Shown one piece after another: positions 14,224 through 21,006 of a stretch of DNA of 35,078 nucleotides (position 1 is the stretch's first letter; the number at the start of each line of letters is the position of its first letter). Source of the stretch: Nitrospinota bacterium. Its GTDB lineage: Bacteria; Nitrospinota; Nitrospinia; JACRGO01. The DNA lies in NCBI GenBank assembly GCA_016212295.1, contig JACRGO010000115.1:1-35078 (forward strand), read 5' to 3'. The translations under genes were made by a program, and so were the position numbers. Below the pieces are notes generated by a model. The model was given only the letters and a program-made list of their open reading frames with translations. It did no database searches and had not been told where the DNA came from.

Positions 14224-14870
14224 AGTGGAAGAATGGAATGATGGAACACTGGAATAATGGAATAGTGGGGTTTTCGGTTTTCTGTGGTGTATAATATTTT
14301 TAGTGAGTAGTACATTTTCTCCGTTTTCCTTGAAAATTCTTAATATTTTATGGACCGTAAAAATATTAATAGGGGTTTTAAAAAGCTTCGCGTATGGGAA
14401 GACGCGATTGCCCTTTATGCCTTGGCTTTCAAAACATTTTCCAGTTTCCCATTCGAGCTAAAGAAGATAGCCGGCAACAGCATTGATGCTGCTCACAGCA
14501 TTTCAAGAAACATTGCGGAAGGATTTTGCCGCCGCAGTTTGAAAGAATACTTAAATCATTTAAATATTGCCTTGGGCTCCTGCGGGGAATTCCATTCCTG
14601 TTACCTAAGTTTTAAAAAAGCCGACCAAATAACCACAGAAGAATTCGAAAAATTAGACCAGCTTCATTATAAAGTTGAGAATGAACTCCTTAAACTGATT
14701 GAATCCCTGCAAAAGAAACAACAAAACGGAAAATGGGAAGAAAATTTTTATTCCAAATCCCAAAAAACCTGATCCGCCATCACGCTTTCCAATCTTCCAT
14801 TATTCCATCATTCCAATCTTCCATTATTCCAATCTTCCATTATTCCAATCTTCCATCATTCCACTATTCC
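14224..14870. mobile_element. Family C inverted arms enclosing a plus-strand four-helix-bundle gene
   Basis: The left arm 14224-14270 (GGAAGAATGGAATGATGGAA) and right arm 14783-14870 (TTCCATTATTCCATCATTCC, expanded by tandem copies) are inverted relative to one another. The gene between runs opposite to its neighbours. This matches the arrangement at 1531-1985 but with different arm sequence. It splits the vWA gene from its PP2C partner. Confidence 0.55.
14350..14772 (+). CDS. Four-helix-bundle protein (S23/IVP family)
   Basis: The 140-residue product begins MDRKNINRGFKKLRVWEDAI and has the family core: FSSFPFELKKIAGNSIDAAHSI, SRNIAEGFCRRSLKEYLNHLNIALGSCGEF and a final helix around KLDQLHYKVENELLKLIESL. 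The motif SRNIAEG and LKEYL..LNIALGS are very typical. It is intact and of normal length, with a lysine-rich tail after residue 115. It is one of few plus-strand genes and lies within family C inverted repeats between the vWA and PP2C genes. The start at 14350 follows an AT-rich stretch with no strong ribosome site. The molecular role is unknown. Confidence 0.88.
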   Translation: MDRKNINRGFKKLRVWEDAIALYALAFKTFSSFPFELKKIAGNSIDAAHSISRNIAEGFCRRSLKEYLNHLNIALGSCGEFHSCYLSFKKADQITTEEFEKLDQLHYKVENELLKLIESLQKKQQNGKWEENFYSKSQKT

Positions 14871-14896
14871 TTCTTTTTTTTTCATCATTCCAATCT

Positions 14897-15979
14897 TCAT
14901 ATATCCCTAGGCAAGCAATGCCCGCAAAATCCAGACGCGCCGGAAGACATGCGGAAGAGTCCACGCAGCTTATGGTATTCCTCCATGCAGTTGATGAGAA
15001 ATGCCCCCTTGGCGCCATGCTTTGGGCAGGCGCAGGCGATTCCCTTCATCTCCGCGTATCCAGGACTGTCTTTCTTGCCGAAAAAGGCGGTCATGAGTAC
15101 GGAGGTTTCATCCTTGTCAAAGGGATTTTCTATATCAGAGTCGGTTGGATAATTGTGCGCTCCGTCTGAATAGATCAGACAACGGATGTTCGGAGCGTTC
15201 ACGGATTCCCCTTCAGGGGTCAAACAGACGTCCTCAACGGGCCGGATGTTGGAAGGTCCGCCTGATTCCGATAAATCGCCATTCAGGCACGCCTCTTTAA
15301 TTTTATGCGCGAATTCCAATCCGGCCGTGATATTCGTATAAAACTTGGTGTTGTCCTTTCCAAGGAAGACTTCCTTGATAATGCCGCTTGGAATATACGC
15401 TTGATGTTTTCTCATGGCGTCAAAGATATAATCGGAAAATTCCCTGGGAGAGGCGAACTCATTTCCGATCTGCTCCACGCTCTTGATAAAATTTTTTCCC
15501 TGTGGGTCTTTTAAAAAATCTGCCTCCTTATTGAACCCGCACAACGCTATAAAGGCGCGTTTTTTTCCGTAATCCGCCATGTGCTCCACAAGGTCCCATA
15601 TACCGCGGGCAACGTTCCCGGCCACGAGTTTCATCTTCGTGACCCGCTGGCCCTCGATTGGATAATCCTCCATTGAACCAGAGGTGTCGCACATCAATAT
15701 TCCAAGGCCTATTTCAAGCTGCTCCACCGCGGGTTCCGCCGGCGTTTCCTTTTTTTGAGGAGAGGCATGCGCCTCTGGGGCCTTCGCCTCTTCCGCAACA
15801 GTTTTTTCAAGAAGGTCCTCAACGCGGACATTTATTCTTTCCAGGAGGATCATGGAGTCAATACAGCTATCGCTTTCGCAAAAAGAACCGGCCCTGGTTG
15901 CCTCGGCGTCGGTATATTTTTTCCCGCACTCAGGACACTGAAAGCCGTGTTTCTCAATTTTGTTTACTGTAGTAGGCAC
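14897..15979 (-). CDS. von Willebrand A (TerY-like) protein with zinc ribbon
   Basis: The 360 residues begin with a likely zinc ribbon (Cys15-x2-Cys18, then Cys34 and Cys39). A proline/glutamate linker follows, then a vWA domain from about 88. The metal-dependent adhesion site DTSGSM is at 98-103. Later landmarks are FIALCGFN, TNITAGLEFA with the MIDAS threonine, and CLIYSDGAHNYP. A second Cys-rich end (ACACPKHG and CGHCLP) suggests another metal site. The start is GTG with GGAG six bases before. vWA proteins of this sort are co-encoded with a PP2C phosphatase and a kinase in TerY-P triads, and those partners follow at 14218 and 13268, separated only by the inserted four-helix-bundle gene. 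It probably assembles a phosphorylation-controlled complex; its link to magnetosomes is by position. Confidence 0.82.
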   Translation of the reverse strand: MPTTVNKIEKHGFQCPECGKKYTDAEATRAGSFCESDSCIDSMILLERINVRVEDLLEKTVAEEAKAPEAHASPQKKETPAEPAVEQLEIGLGILMCDTSGSMEDYPIEGQRVTKMKLVAGNVARGIWDLVEHMADYGKKRAFIALCGFNKEADFLKDPQGKNFIKSVEQIGNEFASPREFSDYIFDAMRKHQAYIPSGIIKEVFLGKDNTKFYTNITAGLEFAHKIKEACLNGDLSESGGPSNIRPVEDVCLTPEGESVNAPNIRCLIYSDGAHNYPTDSDIENPFDKDETSVLMTAFFGKKDSPGYAEMKGIACACPKHGAKGAFLINCMEEYHKLRGLFRMSSGASGFCGHCLPRDI

Positions 15980-16003
15980 TGGTTTCTCCAGAATTAATAA
16001 TAA

Positions 16004-16070
16004 AAAGTTTCAAGTGAGCTATCGTGCCTTAACTTTAGCCATTTTAAACTTTAGCTCACTTTAGTCGCTT
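16004..16070. repeat. Degenerate family A repeat
   Basis: AAGTTTCAAGTGAGCTATCG on the left and AAACTTTAGCTCACTTTAG on the right are family A words in inverted order. The copy is short and decayed. It lies between the vWA gene and the small Gly-rich gene. Confidence 0.65.
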
Positions 16071-16073
16071 ATT

Positions 16074-16430
16074 TTACCCGTCTTTCCTTCTCATGCTGCT
16101 CGCAATGGCCTTATACCCAGTATAGGCGATCAGGCCGCCAAGGACAGGCCCGGCCGCGATAACGGCAAGGGTCCCGACAGCGGCGGCTTCACAGCCGATT
16201 GCAGCCACGGTAGCGGCCACGCCGGTGAAATATGCCGCCAGTCCACCGGCCGCGCAGGATCCAGCGGCGGCAATGCCCGCCCCGGAGGTGGCAACGCCGC
16301 CTGCTATCACTCCGGCGGTTGTGGATAAAACAGCGGCGGCGTTGTCATCACTGCCTTTTTCCTCTTCCGTTTCCTCTTCTTCTCCCAATTCCAGCTCCAA
16401 CTCTTCCTTGCTGCTTTTTTTCTTTGCCAT
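16074..16430 (-). CDS. Gly/Ala-rich membrane protein, copy 2
   Basis: The 118 residues comprise a charged N-terminus (EELELELGEEEETEEEKG) followed by a hydrophobic region from about 32 to 108 built of small residues, with repeats such as GVIAGGVATSGAGIAAAG and GCEAAAVGTLAVIAAGPVLG. A basic end RRKDG closes it. The pattern predicts two or three tightly packed glycine-zipper helices. The hydrophobic half is closely similar to the protein at 16686-17009, so the two are tandem duplicates with different soluble heads. GGGG lies 4 bases before the ATG. The leader contains a palindrome shared with the leader of the mamF-like gene. The family is not recognised. Gly-rich membrane proteins occur among magnetosome proteins (for example MamD and Mms6), but no specific match is claimed. 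Confidence 0.7.
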   Translation of the reverse strand: MAKKKSSKEELELELGEEEETEEEKGSDDNAAAVLSTTAGVIAGGVATSGAGIAAAGSCAAGGLAAYFTGVAATVAAIGCEAAAVGTLAVIAAGPVLGGLIAYTGYKAIASSMRRKDG

Positions 16431-16464
16431 AAACCCCGCTTATAAAAAATTGGTAATTGGTTTT

Positions 16465-16557
16465 TAATAACTCCGCCATTCATGGCGGAGAACAGAAACA
16501 ACTACAAGGGCTTTAGCCATGATTTACCTATCCGGGCGCCATATCAGGGCTAAAGCC
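16465..16557. repeat. Palindromic leader element, copy 1
   Basis: CTCCGCCATTCATGGCGGAG is a near-perfect hairpin. It is followed by GGCTTTAGCCATGATTT and, at the far end, TCAGGGCTAAAGCCTT, which pairs with it. The same three blocks in the same order occur at 24595-24714. The copy lies 35 bases before the start of the downstream minus-strand gene. Confidence 0.75.
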
Positions 16558-16685
16558 TTGCTGAGTCTGTCCGCGGACCCCAGCCTGAAGGCTGAAGTTA
16601 ATAACTGTCCATGTTGGGGCGCGATGCATCGTGCCCCTGCTGTTCCATGCTTACCTGTCTGCCGTGCCACAGGGGTGAACTGTTG
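16558..16685. repeat. Cluster of short perfect palindromes
   Basis: GTCCGCGGAC, CAGCCTGAAGGCTG and GGGGCGCGATGCATCGTGCC form compact hairpins in a row. They resemble REP-type intergenic palindromes. No gene is seen. Confidence 0.55.
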
Positions 16686-17009
16686 TTATTTATCTTTTCT
16701 TGCAGCGTCTCTAATGATCTTATATCCGCAATATGCGATAAGACCTCCTAAAACAGGACCGGCCGCGACCACCGCAAGAGTGCCGACAGCGGCGGCTTCA
16801 CAGCCGATTGCGCCTATTATGGCGCCCAGACCTGTCCCATACGCTGCCAGTCCGCCGGCGGCCGCTCCGCCGGCGATGGAAATAGCCGGGCCGGCTGTAA
16901 CAACGCCTCCTGCTATTACTCCGACCGTGCCGGCCAAAACCGCGCCGGCGTCATTAGGTTCTCTTCCTTCCGTCCTTCCTTCCTTCATGTCGTGCTCCAC
17001 TTTTTCCAT
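16686..17009 (-). CDS. Gly/Ala-rich membrane protein, copy 1
   Basis: I start this at ATG 17009 (107 residues) because GGAGGAGG lies 8 bases upstream; the open frame extends to 17054 but without support. The head is short and charged (MEKVEHDMKEGRTEGREP). The rest is small-residue hydrophobic sequence: AGTVGVIAGGVVTAGPAISIAGG, GLGAIIGAIGCEAAAVG and AAGPVLGGLIAYCGYK, ending in basic residues. From GVIAGG onward it is clearly paralogous to the protein at 16074-16430. It directly follows mamB in the direction of transcription. Expected location is a membrane, possibly the magnetosome membrane. No known family was recognised. Confidence 0.7.
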   Translation of the reverse strand: MEKVEHDMKEGRTEGREPNDAGAVLAGTVGVIAGGVVTAGPAISIAGGAAAGGLAAYGTGLGAIIGAIGCEAAAVGTLAVVAAGPVLGGLIAYCGYKIIRDAARKDK

Positions 17010-17060
17010 AATGCATACCTCCTCCTTATTATTATGGGACACAGATAAACACATCAGTTT

Positions 17061-17145
17061 AAAGTGACTAAAGTGTCGAGTGAACTAAAGTTGCTGTAGA
17101 AAAACAATTTTTAACTTTAGTCACTTTAGTTCACTTTAGGCACTT
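17061..17145. repeat. Family A hairpin repeat
   Basis: The left arm AAAGTGACTAAAGTGTCGAG and right arm AACTTTAGTCACTTTAGTTC are imperfectly complementary. The loop begins GTTGCTGTAGAAAAAC, close to the loops at 7844 and 23862. It sits directly after mamB. Confidence 0.85.
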
Positions 17146-17147
17146 GT

Positions 17148-18122
17148 TTATTGAACATCCATTTCACGTTTAGCGGGCCGCTGCCAGCCCTTGAATCTTT
17201 TTCCCAAAAAGGACAACACCTTTTTTTTCTCCCGCGCTTCCTGCTGAATGTATGGCGCAAGGCATACGTGCAGATCTTCCTCGTTGAGATTCTCCATCTC
17301 CTCAGCCACCTTTTCCCGGATAATTTCCTTGATTTTGTCCCCTTCACTGACAGTCAATCCCGCATCGATTGCGCACTCCAGATCAACGATCATATTTTCC
17401 CCGCCAGACCTGGCCCTGAGGTTAGTAACGTCGCGCACTTCCGGAATCCGCAAGGCGGCCTGGTAAATTTTTTTCAATTCGTCCAGGTCCGGCGAGGAGT
17501 CCATCAGTCCCTTGATAGCCTCCCAATTCAATTCAAGGCCGATTTTAAGAACCACGAGAGCGACGCAGATGGCGGCCAGGGCATCGCATACAGGATAACC
17601 AATCAAGGCGCCGATGAGCCCTATAAGGACCCCAACCGAGGAAAAAGCGTCCGACCGGTTGTCCCACGCATTGGCCATGATGGACGGGCTGTTCAACTCC
17701 TTGCCGACGCAGCTCTGATAACGGTAAATCAATTCGTTGACCGAGATTGATACAATGGCTCCCAGGAGGGCGATTGCCTTCGGCGGCTCTATATTGCCGG
17801 CCATAATCGACTTCAGGGCGTTCACCAGGATTTCCAGGCCGCCAATTATGAGGAGCAGGCCGATAAGGGAAGACGCGAAATATTGCACCTTGCCGTGGCC
17901 GTAAGGGTGGCATTTGTCCTTGGGCCTGGAGGATATTTTCAGGCTAGTCATGGTGATGATGTTGGCTATGATGTCCGCCGCGGAATGCGCCGCGTCAGCC
18001 ACAAGGGCCGCGCTGCCGCTCAAAAACGCGAGGCTTCCCTTGAAGAGCACTAGCCAGGCATTAATCCCGGTGGCCAGCCAGACAACCTCGTGCCTGCAAT
18101 CCTCGCAATATTCGTATTTCAT
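17148..18122 (-). CDS. mamB: Magnetosome cation-diffusion-facilitator MamB
   Basis: The 324-residue protein begins MKYEYCEDCRHEVVWLATGI, the CxxC-containing start typical of MamB. It continues as a CDF transporter: GSAALVADAAHSAADIIAN with His46 and Asp50, PYGHGKVQY, and NSPSIMANAWDNRSDAF with Asp154 and Asp158 as the second half of the transport site. The cytosolic C-terminal domain follows (IPEVRDVTNLRARSGGENMI). The last ~40 residues are a basic tail longer than usual. MamB moves iron into the vesicle together with MamM and also initiates magnetosome membrane formation. It is the last recognised mam gene of the cluster in transcription order, after mamR. Family A repeats lie just beyond its stop. 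Confidence 0.96.
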   Translation of the reverse strand: MKYEYCEDCRHEVVWLATGINAWLVLFKGSLAFLSGSAALVADAAHSAADIIANIITMTSLKISSRPKDKCHPYGHGKVQYFASSLIGLLLIIGGLEILVNALKSIMAGNIEPPKAIALLGAIVSISVNELIYRYQSCVGKELNSPSIMANAWDNRSDAFSSVGVLIGLIGALIGYPVCDALAAICVALVVLKIGLELNWEAIKGLMDSSPDLDELKKIYQAALRIPEVRDVTNLRARSGGENMIVDLECAIDAGLTVSEGDKIKEIIREKVAEEMENLNEEDLHVCLAPYIQQEAREKKKVLSFLGKRFKGWQRPAKREMDVQ

Positions 18123-18174
18123 TGACCGTTATTTGTTTAATTGTATTGAACCACTAATTTTTTTTAAAATCATT

Positions 18175-18429
18175 TCAATTCCCGCTTAAATAATCCAGCA
18201 GGCTTTTTCCCGGTATTCTGTACTGGCCGTTAAGTTTCCTGGCCTGGATTTTCCCGGACTTGATCAAGCGGATTACCTCTTCCCTGCTGATGCTAAGCGC
18301 CTTGGACGCTTCTTCCGTGTCGTAGATCCTGGCGCCGTGGATTTCCTGGGTTCCAAGCAATCTAGCCACTTCCATCCCCAGCACCAGGGTGGAAAAGATC
18401 GCGCTCACTCTGAGTATAATCGGCCACAT
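18175..18429 (-). CDS. mamR: MamR-like protein: membrane helix plus excisionase-type helix-turn-helix
   Basis: About 84 residues. The N-terminus WPIILRVSAIFSTLVLGMEV is hydrophobic. Then IYDTEEASKALSISREEVIRL and IKSGKIQARKLNGQYRIPG form a winged helix-turn-helix of the excisionase/MerR type. MamR of magnetotactic bacteria is a small protein annotated with this fold and lies between mamQ and mamB, exactly as here; it affects crystal size and number. I used ATG at 18429; a GTG at 18438 is also possible and neither has a good ribosome site. Whether it binds DNA is unclear because of the membrane-like N-terminus. The symbol rests on fold plus position. Confidence 0.75.
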   Translation of the reverse strand: MWPIILRVSAIFSTLVLGMEVARLLGTQEIHGARIYDTEEASKALSISREEVIRLIKSGKIQARKLNGQYRIPGKSLLDYLSGN

Positions 18430-18524
18430 AAAAAACACATTTCAGATTTCAAATTTGAAATTTCAGATTTTGGATTTTGGAATCAAGGAACCACGAGGCT
18501 TTTCCCGCCATGCCATCCTCCACG

Positions 18525-18595
18525 TCATTCCAATCTTCCATCATTCCATTTTCTCTTCTTCCACCCTTCCAATCTTCCTGCATTCAAATATTCCC
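18525..18595. repeat. Family C repeat, single arm
   Basis: TCATTCCAATCTTCCATCAT words run across the gap between mamR and mamQ, next to an AT-rich hairpin (TTCAGATTTCAAATTTGAAA, 18440-18460). No opposite arm is evident. Confidence 0.65.
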
Positions 18596-18612
18596 TTCTT
18601 TCTCCTTTGCCT

Positions 18613-19371
18613 CTATTTTTCCGGGACAAGCTTTTTAAACGCATTCGGATGGACCAACGGGTTTCCCTTAAGCCCGTCCTCAACCGTGAAATACTCTTGC
18701 ACACTGAAACGGAAAAGCATGGCTACCCAAGCCCATGGGACCGTGGTGATCTTGTTGTTATAAATTCTGACGCTTTCGTTGCGTTCCGCTCTTCGCGTGG
18801 CTATCCTGTTTTCCGTCTCCACCAGTTTGTCGATCAATGTCCGGTAAACCTCGTTGGCCTTGAGGTCAGGATACCTTTCCACAACCGCCATGAGCTGGGA
18901 CATGGTCTTTTGAAGTCCATTAATGTCCAAAGGATTGACAGCGGCTTCAGCGGCGGGTCCTCCCTCCGTCTTGCCGACCACCGCCTGGGCGTCCTTCAAG
19001 CTGTTTCGCATCTTCGTGACATGTTCAAATACCTCTCTCTCAAAGGCGGCGTAATCCAGCACCAGGTTCACCAGGTTGTTGAAGAGGTTCTGCCGCCTCT
19101 GGAGTTCCGCCTGGACATGTCCAGTGTCGGATTCTATTTTTTGCTCCAGCGTGGCAAAACTGTTATAACTATGGACGATGATCCCCAAAAGGACGATAAC
19201 CGCCGCAATGGAGACAATGACAATCGACGCCGGCCTCTTCAGGTTTAACAGAAGAGGCTTTTTTTCCTTTTCATCCAAATCGTCCGCGTAAAGCTTGCGT
19301 ATGGTATCGTTCATGGAATAACCATCCGAGCCAGATACTTTTATTCTTGGTTCAGTCTTTTCACTTGGCAT
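18613..19371 (-). CDS. mamQ: Magnetosome protein MamQ (LemA family)
   Basis: The 252 residues have a charged N-terminus of about 47 residues, one transmembrane helix (ASIVIVSIAAVIVLLGIIV) and then the LemA domain: HSYNSFATLEQKIESD, LQRRQNLFNNLVNLV, LMAVVERYPDLKANEVY, LIDKLVETENRIATRRAERN and VRIYNNKI. MamQ is needed for magnetosome membrane formation in model organisms. AAGGAG lies 5 bases before the ATG. It follows mamA and precedes mamR, the same order as in the mamAB operon of Pseudomonadota. The N-terminal cytoplasmic part is longer than in many LemA proteins. The call as MamQ rather than a generic LemA protein rests on the neighbourhood. Confidence 0.93.
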   Translation of the reverse strand: MPSEKTEPRIKVSGSDGYSMNDTIRKLYADDLDEKEKKPLLLNLKRPASIVIVSIAAVIVLLGIIVHSYNSFATLEQKIESDTGHVQAELQRRQNLFNNLVNLVLDYAAFEREVFEHVTKMRNSLKDAQAVVGKTEGGPAAEAAVNPLDINGLQKTMSQLMAVVERYPDLKANEVYRTLIDKLVETENRIATRRAERNESVRIYNNKITTVPWAWVAMLFRFSVQEYFTVEDGLKGNPLVHPNAFKKLVPEK

Positions 19372-19389
19372 AAGTTCTCCTTAAGAAAA

Positions 19390-19520
19390 CATGGAATAGT
19401 AGCGTATTGGAATAATGGAATGTTGGAATATTGTAATGATGCTCAAAAAAATTCTCCATCATTCCGCCTTTTTCATCATTCCACTATTCCTCTTCATCCT
19501 TCCAATCTTCCATCATTCCG
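19390..19520. repeat. Family C hairpin repeat
   Basis: GGAATAATGGAATGTTGGAA pairs with the words TCATTCCACTATTCC on the right. The loop GATGCTCAAAAAAATTCTCC resembles loops at 22846 and 28440. It separates mamA from mamQ. Confidence 0.8.
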
Positions 19521-19529
19521 TTGTTTTCT

Positions 19530-20183
19530 CTACTTCTTCCTCTCTTCCAGTTCCAACGCCCTTTTGAAGCATTTCACGGCTTCCTTCCTGTTGCCAAGGC
19601 TTTCATAGACAAACCCAAGACTGTGGTGGGCCTTGCCGGAAGTGGGGTTTATTTCAATGGCCTTCTGAAGGCTCTTCACAGCATCGTCCCACTTTTCCTG
19701 TCTGTCATAAAAAAGCCCCAGCCTGAAGTGGACTGTAAAATTTTCAGGGTCCATTTCCAGCGCCTTCCTGAAGGCGTCGCCGGACTTTTTGAAGTCGCCT
19801 GTCTCCATGCAGAGCATCCCAAGTTTTAACCATGCCTTCTCATTTTTCTTGTCAAGCTTGGTCAGCATTTCCATGGCCTTGATGGCGTTTTTTTCCTCAC
19901 CCTCTATATTGGAGTAAGCCACTCCTAGCCTATACAGGACGTCGGAATTTTTCGGGTCGGAGTTGGCCACTTTTTCCAGATAAGGGACCGCCTCCTCGTA
20001 TCTGCCGCTCTTGTAATGCCTCATTCCCATCTTCAGTTGATAATCACGCATGGCTCCTTCTTCCACGGAAACCAGGTCCTTATACGATTCAATGGCGCCT
20101 TCAGCGACCTTTTTCAGCACGTTGAATCCCATCCTGCAATAAAAACCTGTTCTCTCAAAAATATTCTGGCTTTGCGTTTCCAT
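19530..20183 (-). CDS. mamA: Magnetosome TPR protein MamA
   Basis: I start at ATG 20183, with AAGGAG six bases before, giving 217 residues, the length known for MamA in Magnetospirillum. The protein is built of TPR units: RYEEAVPYLEKVANSDPKNS, LYRLGVAYSNIEG, AWLKLGMLCMETGD, VHFRLGLFYDRQEKW and AHHSLGFVYESLGNR. MamA self-assembles into a coat on the cytoplasmic face of magnetosomes and serves as a docking platform. It lies between mamP and mamQ, as in the mamAB operon. A near copy forms the N-terminal half of the protein at 10871-12163, showing a recent duplication. Confidence 0.95.
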   Translation of the reverse strand: METQSQNIFERTGFYCRMGFNVLKKVAEGAIESYKDLVSVEEGAMRDYQLKMGMRHYKSGRYEEAVPYLEKVANSDPKNSDVLYRLGVAYSNIEGEEKNAIKAMEMLTKLDKKNEKAWLKLGMLCMETGDFKKSGDAFRKALEMDPENFTVHFRLGLFYDRQEKWDDAVKSLQKAIEINPTSGKAHHSLGFVYESLGNRKEAVKCFKRALELEERKK

Positions 20184-20217
20184 TACAATCTCCTTTATAA
20201 AAATTAAAAAAAACAGC

Positions 20218-20278
20218 GACAAGTGACGAGTGACCAGTGACAAGAGGTTTTAAACTCGTTACTCGTCACTCGTTACTG
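20218..20278. repeat. Hairpin repeat of GTGACGAGTGAC words
   Basis: ACAAGTGACGAGTGACCAGT pairs with ACTCGTTACTCGTCACTCGT. It is a single copy in this window with its own arm sequence, lying between mamP and mamA. Confidence 0.75.
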
Positions 20279-21004
20279 CTTTATCAATCCATGGCACGAA
20301 AAACAATCCTTTCCCCAGTCCCTGTGTGGAGGCACGGCGCCTACAGGAATAGGCGGCGGAGGCAGAATAATAGCGCCGGGATCCGGACTCAATTCGCCTG
20401 TGGTTCCGATGGAGTGGCAATCCGTGCATGGTCCTCTATATGGATGAGGAGCAATGGAACCCGCTGGGACCATTGGCGCCGATTCCATTTGGGCAATGCC
20501 CAGGATATCCGCCTGGAGAACCAACTTCGTTAACACCCGTTTACGGTCAACCGTTACTTCCACTGACTTCCTGTCCTTGACCGCCATTGTGCATTCCCTG
20601 AACTCCTTGAGATCGCGCACCGGCCTTCTGTTGATTTCCACCACTATGTCTCCCGCCATGAAGCCGGACGTTGCCGCAGCAAGGGTCACTTCGTCAAGCA
20701 GCACCCCCTTGATATCCGGGGGAAGCTTCAATTTTTTTATAAGCTCCGTGGTGATGCAAATGGCTTCCATTCCCGCCCAATGTCCCTCTTGAAGCTTCAA
20801 GGGCTTAGCGGGGCCTGGATTGGGTCCCGCTGTTTGCAGCGCCGCCACCATTGCCTGTGGATTTCGCGCGGGGACAGCATAGGCGCCTCTCTCCGCCTCC
20901 GGCTCGGATTCCCATTTTCCCGCGATATCAAAGACCGCCAGAAAAATCACGACGAGGACCACAAGCAGCCCTAGGGGAAGTATGTTTTGGCTAAGTTTTT
21001 TCAT
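20273..21004 (-). CDS. mamP: Magnetosome protein MamP (PDZ and two magnetochrome haem motifs)
   Basis: The 243 residues have an N-terminal membrane anchor (LPLGLLVVLVVIFLAVF), a PDZ-like domain at about 75-165 (LLDEVTLAAATSGFMAGDIV) and two CXXCH haem-binding motifs, CTDCH at 193-197 and CFSCH at 234-238. Each is preceded by the proline- and histidine-containing stretch of magnetochrome domains (for example PPHRDWG). MamP is a c-type cytochrome proposed to oxidise ferrous iron so that mixed-valence magnetite can form. The ATG follows the mamO stop after two bases, so translation is coupled. The order mamO-mamP-mamA is conserved with Pseudomonadota. Confidence 0.95.
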   Translation of the reverse strand: MKKLSQNILPLGLLVVLVVIFLAVFDIAGKWESEPEAERGAYAVPARNPQAMVAALQTAGPNPGPAKPLKLQEGHWAGMEAICITTELIKKLKLPPDIKGVLLDEVTLAAATSGFMAGDIVVEINRRPVRDLKEFRECTMAVKDRKSVEVTVDRKRVLTKLVLQADILGIAQMESAPMVPAGSIAPHPYRGPCTDCHSIGTTGELSPDPGAIILPPPPIPVGAVPPHRDWGKDCFSCHGLIKQ

Positions 21005-21006
21005 AA

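Noticed and set aside
16519-17067. 182-residue plus-strand frame rich in Ala, Pro and Thr
   Set aside because: It is antisense to the Gly/Ala-rich membrane gene and has no ribosome site.
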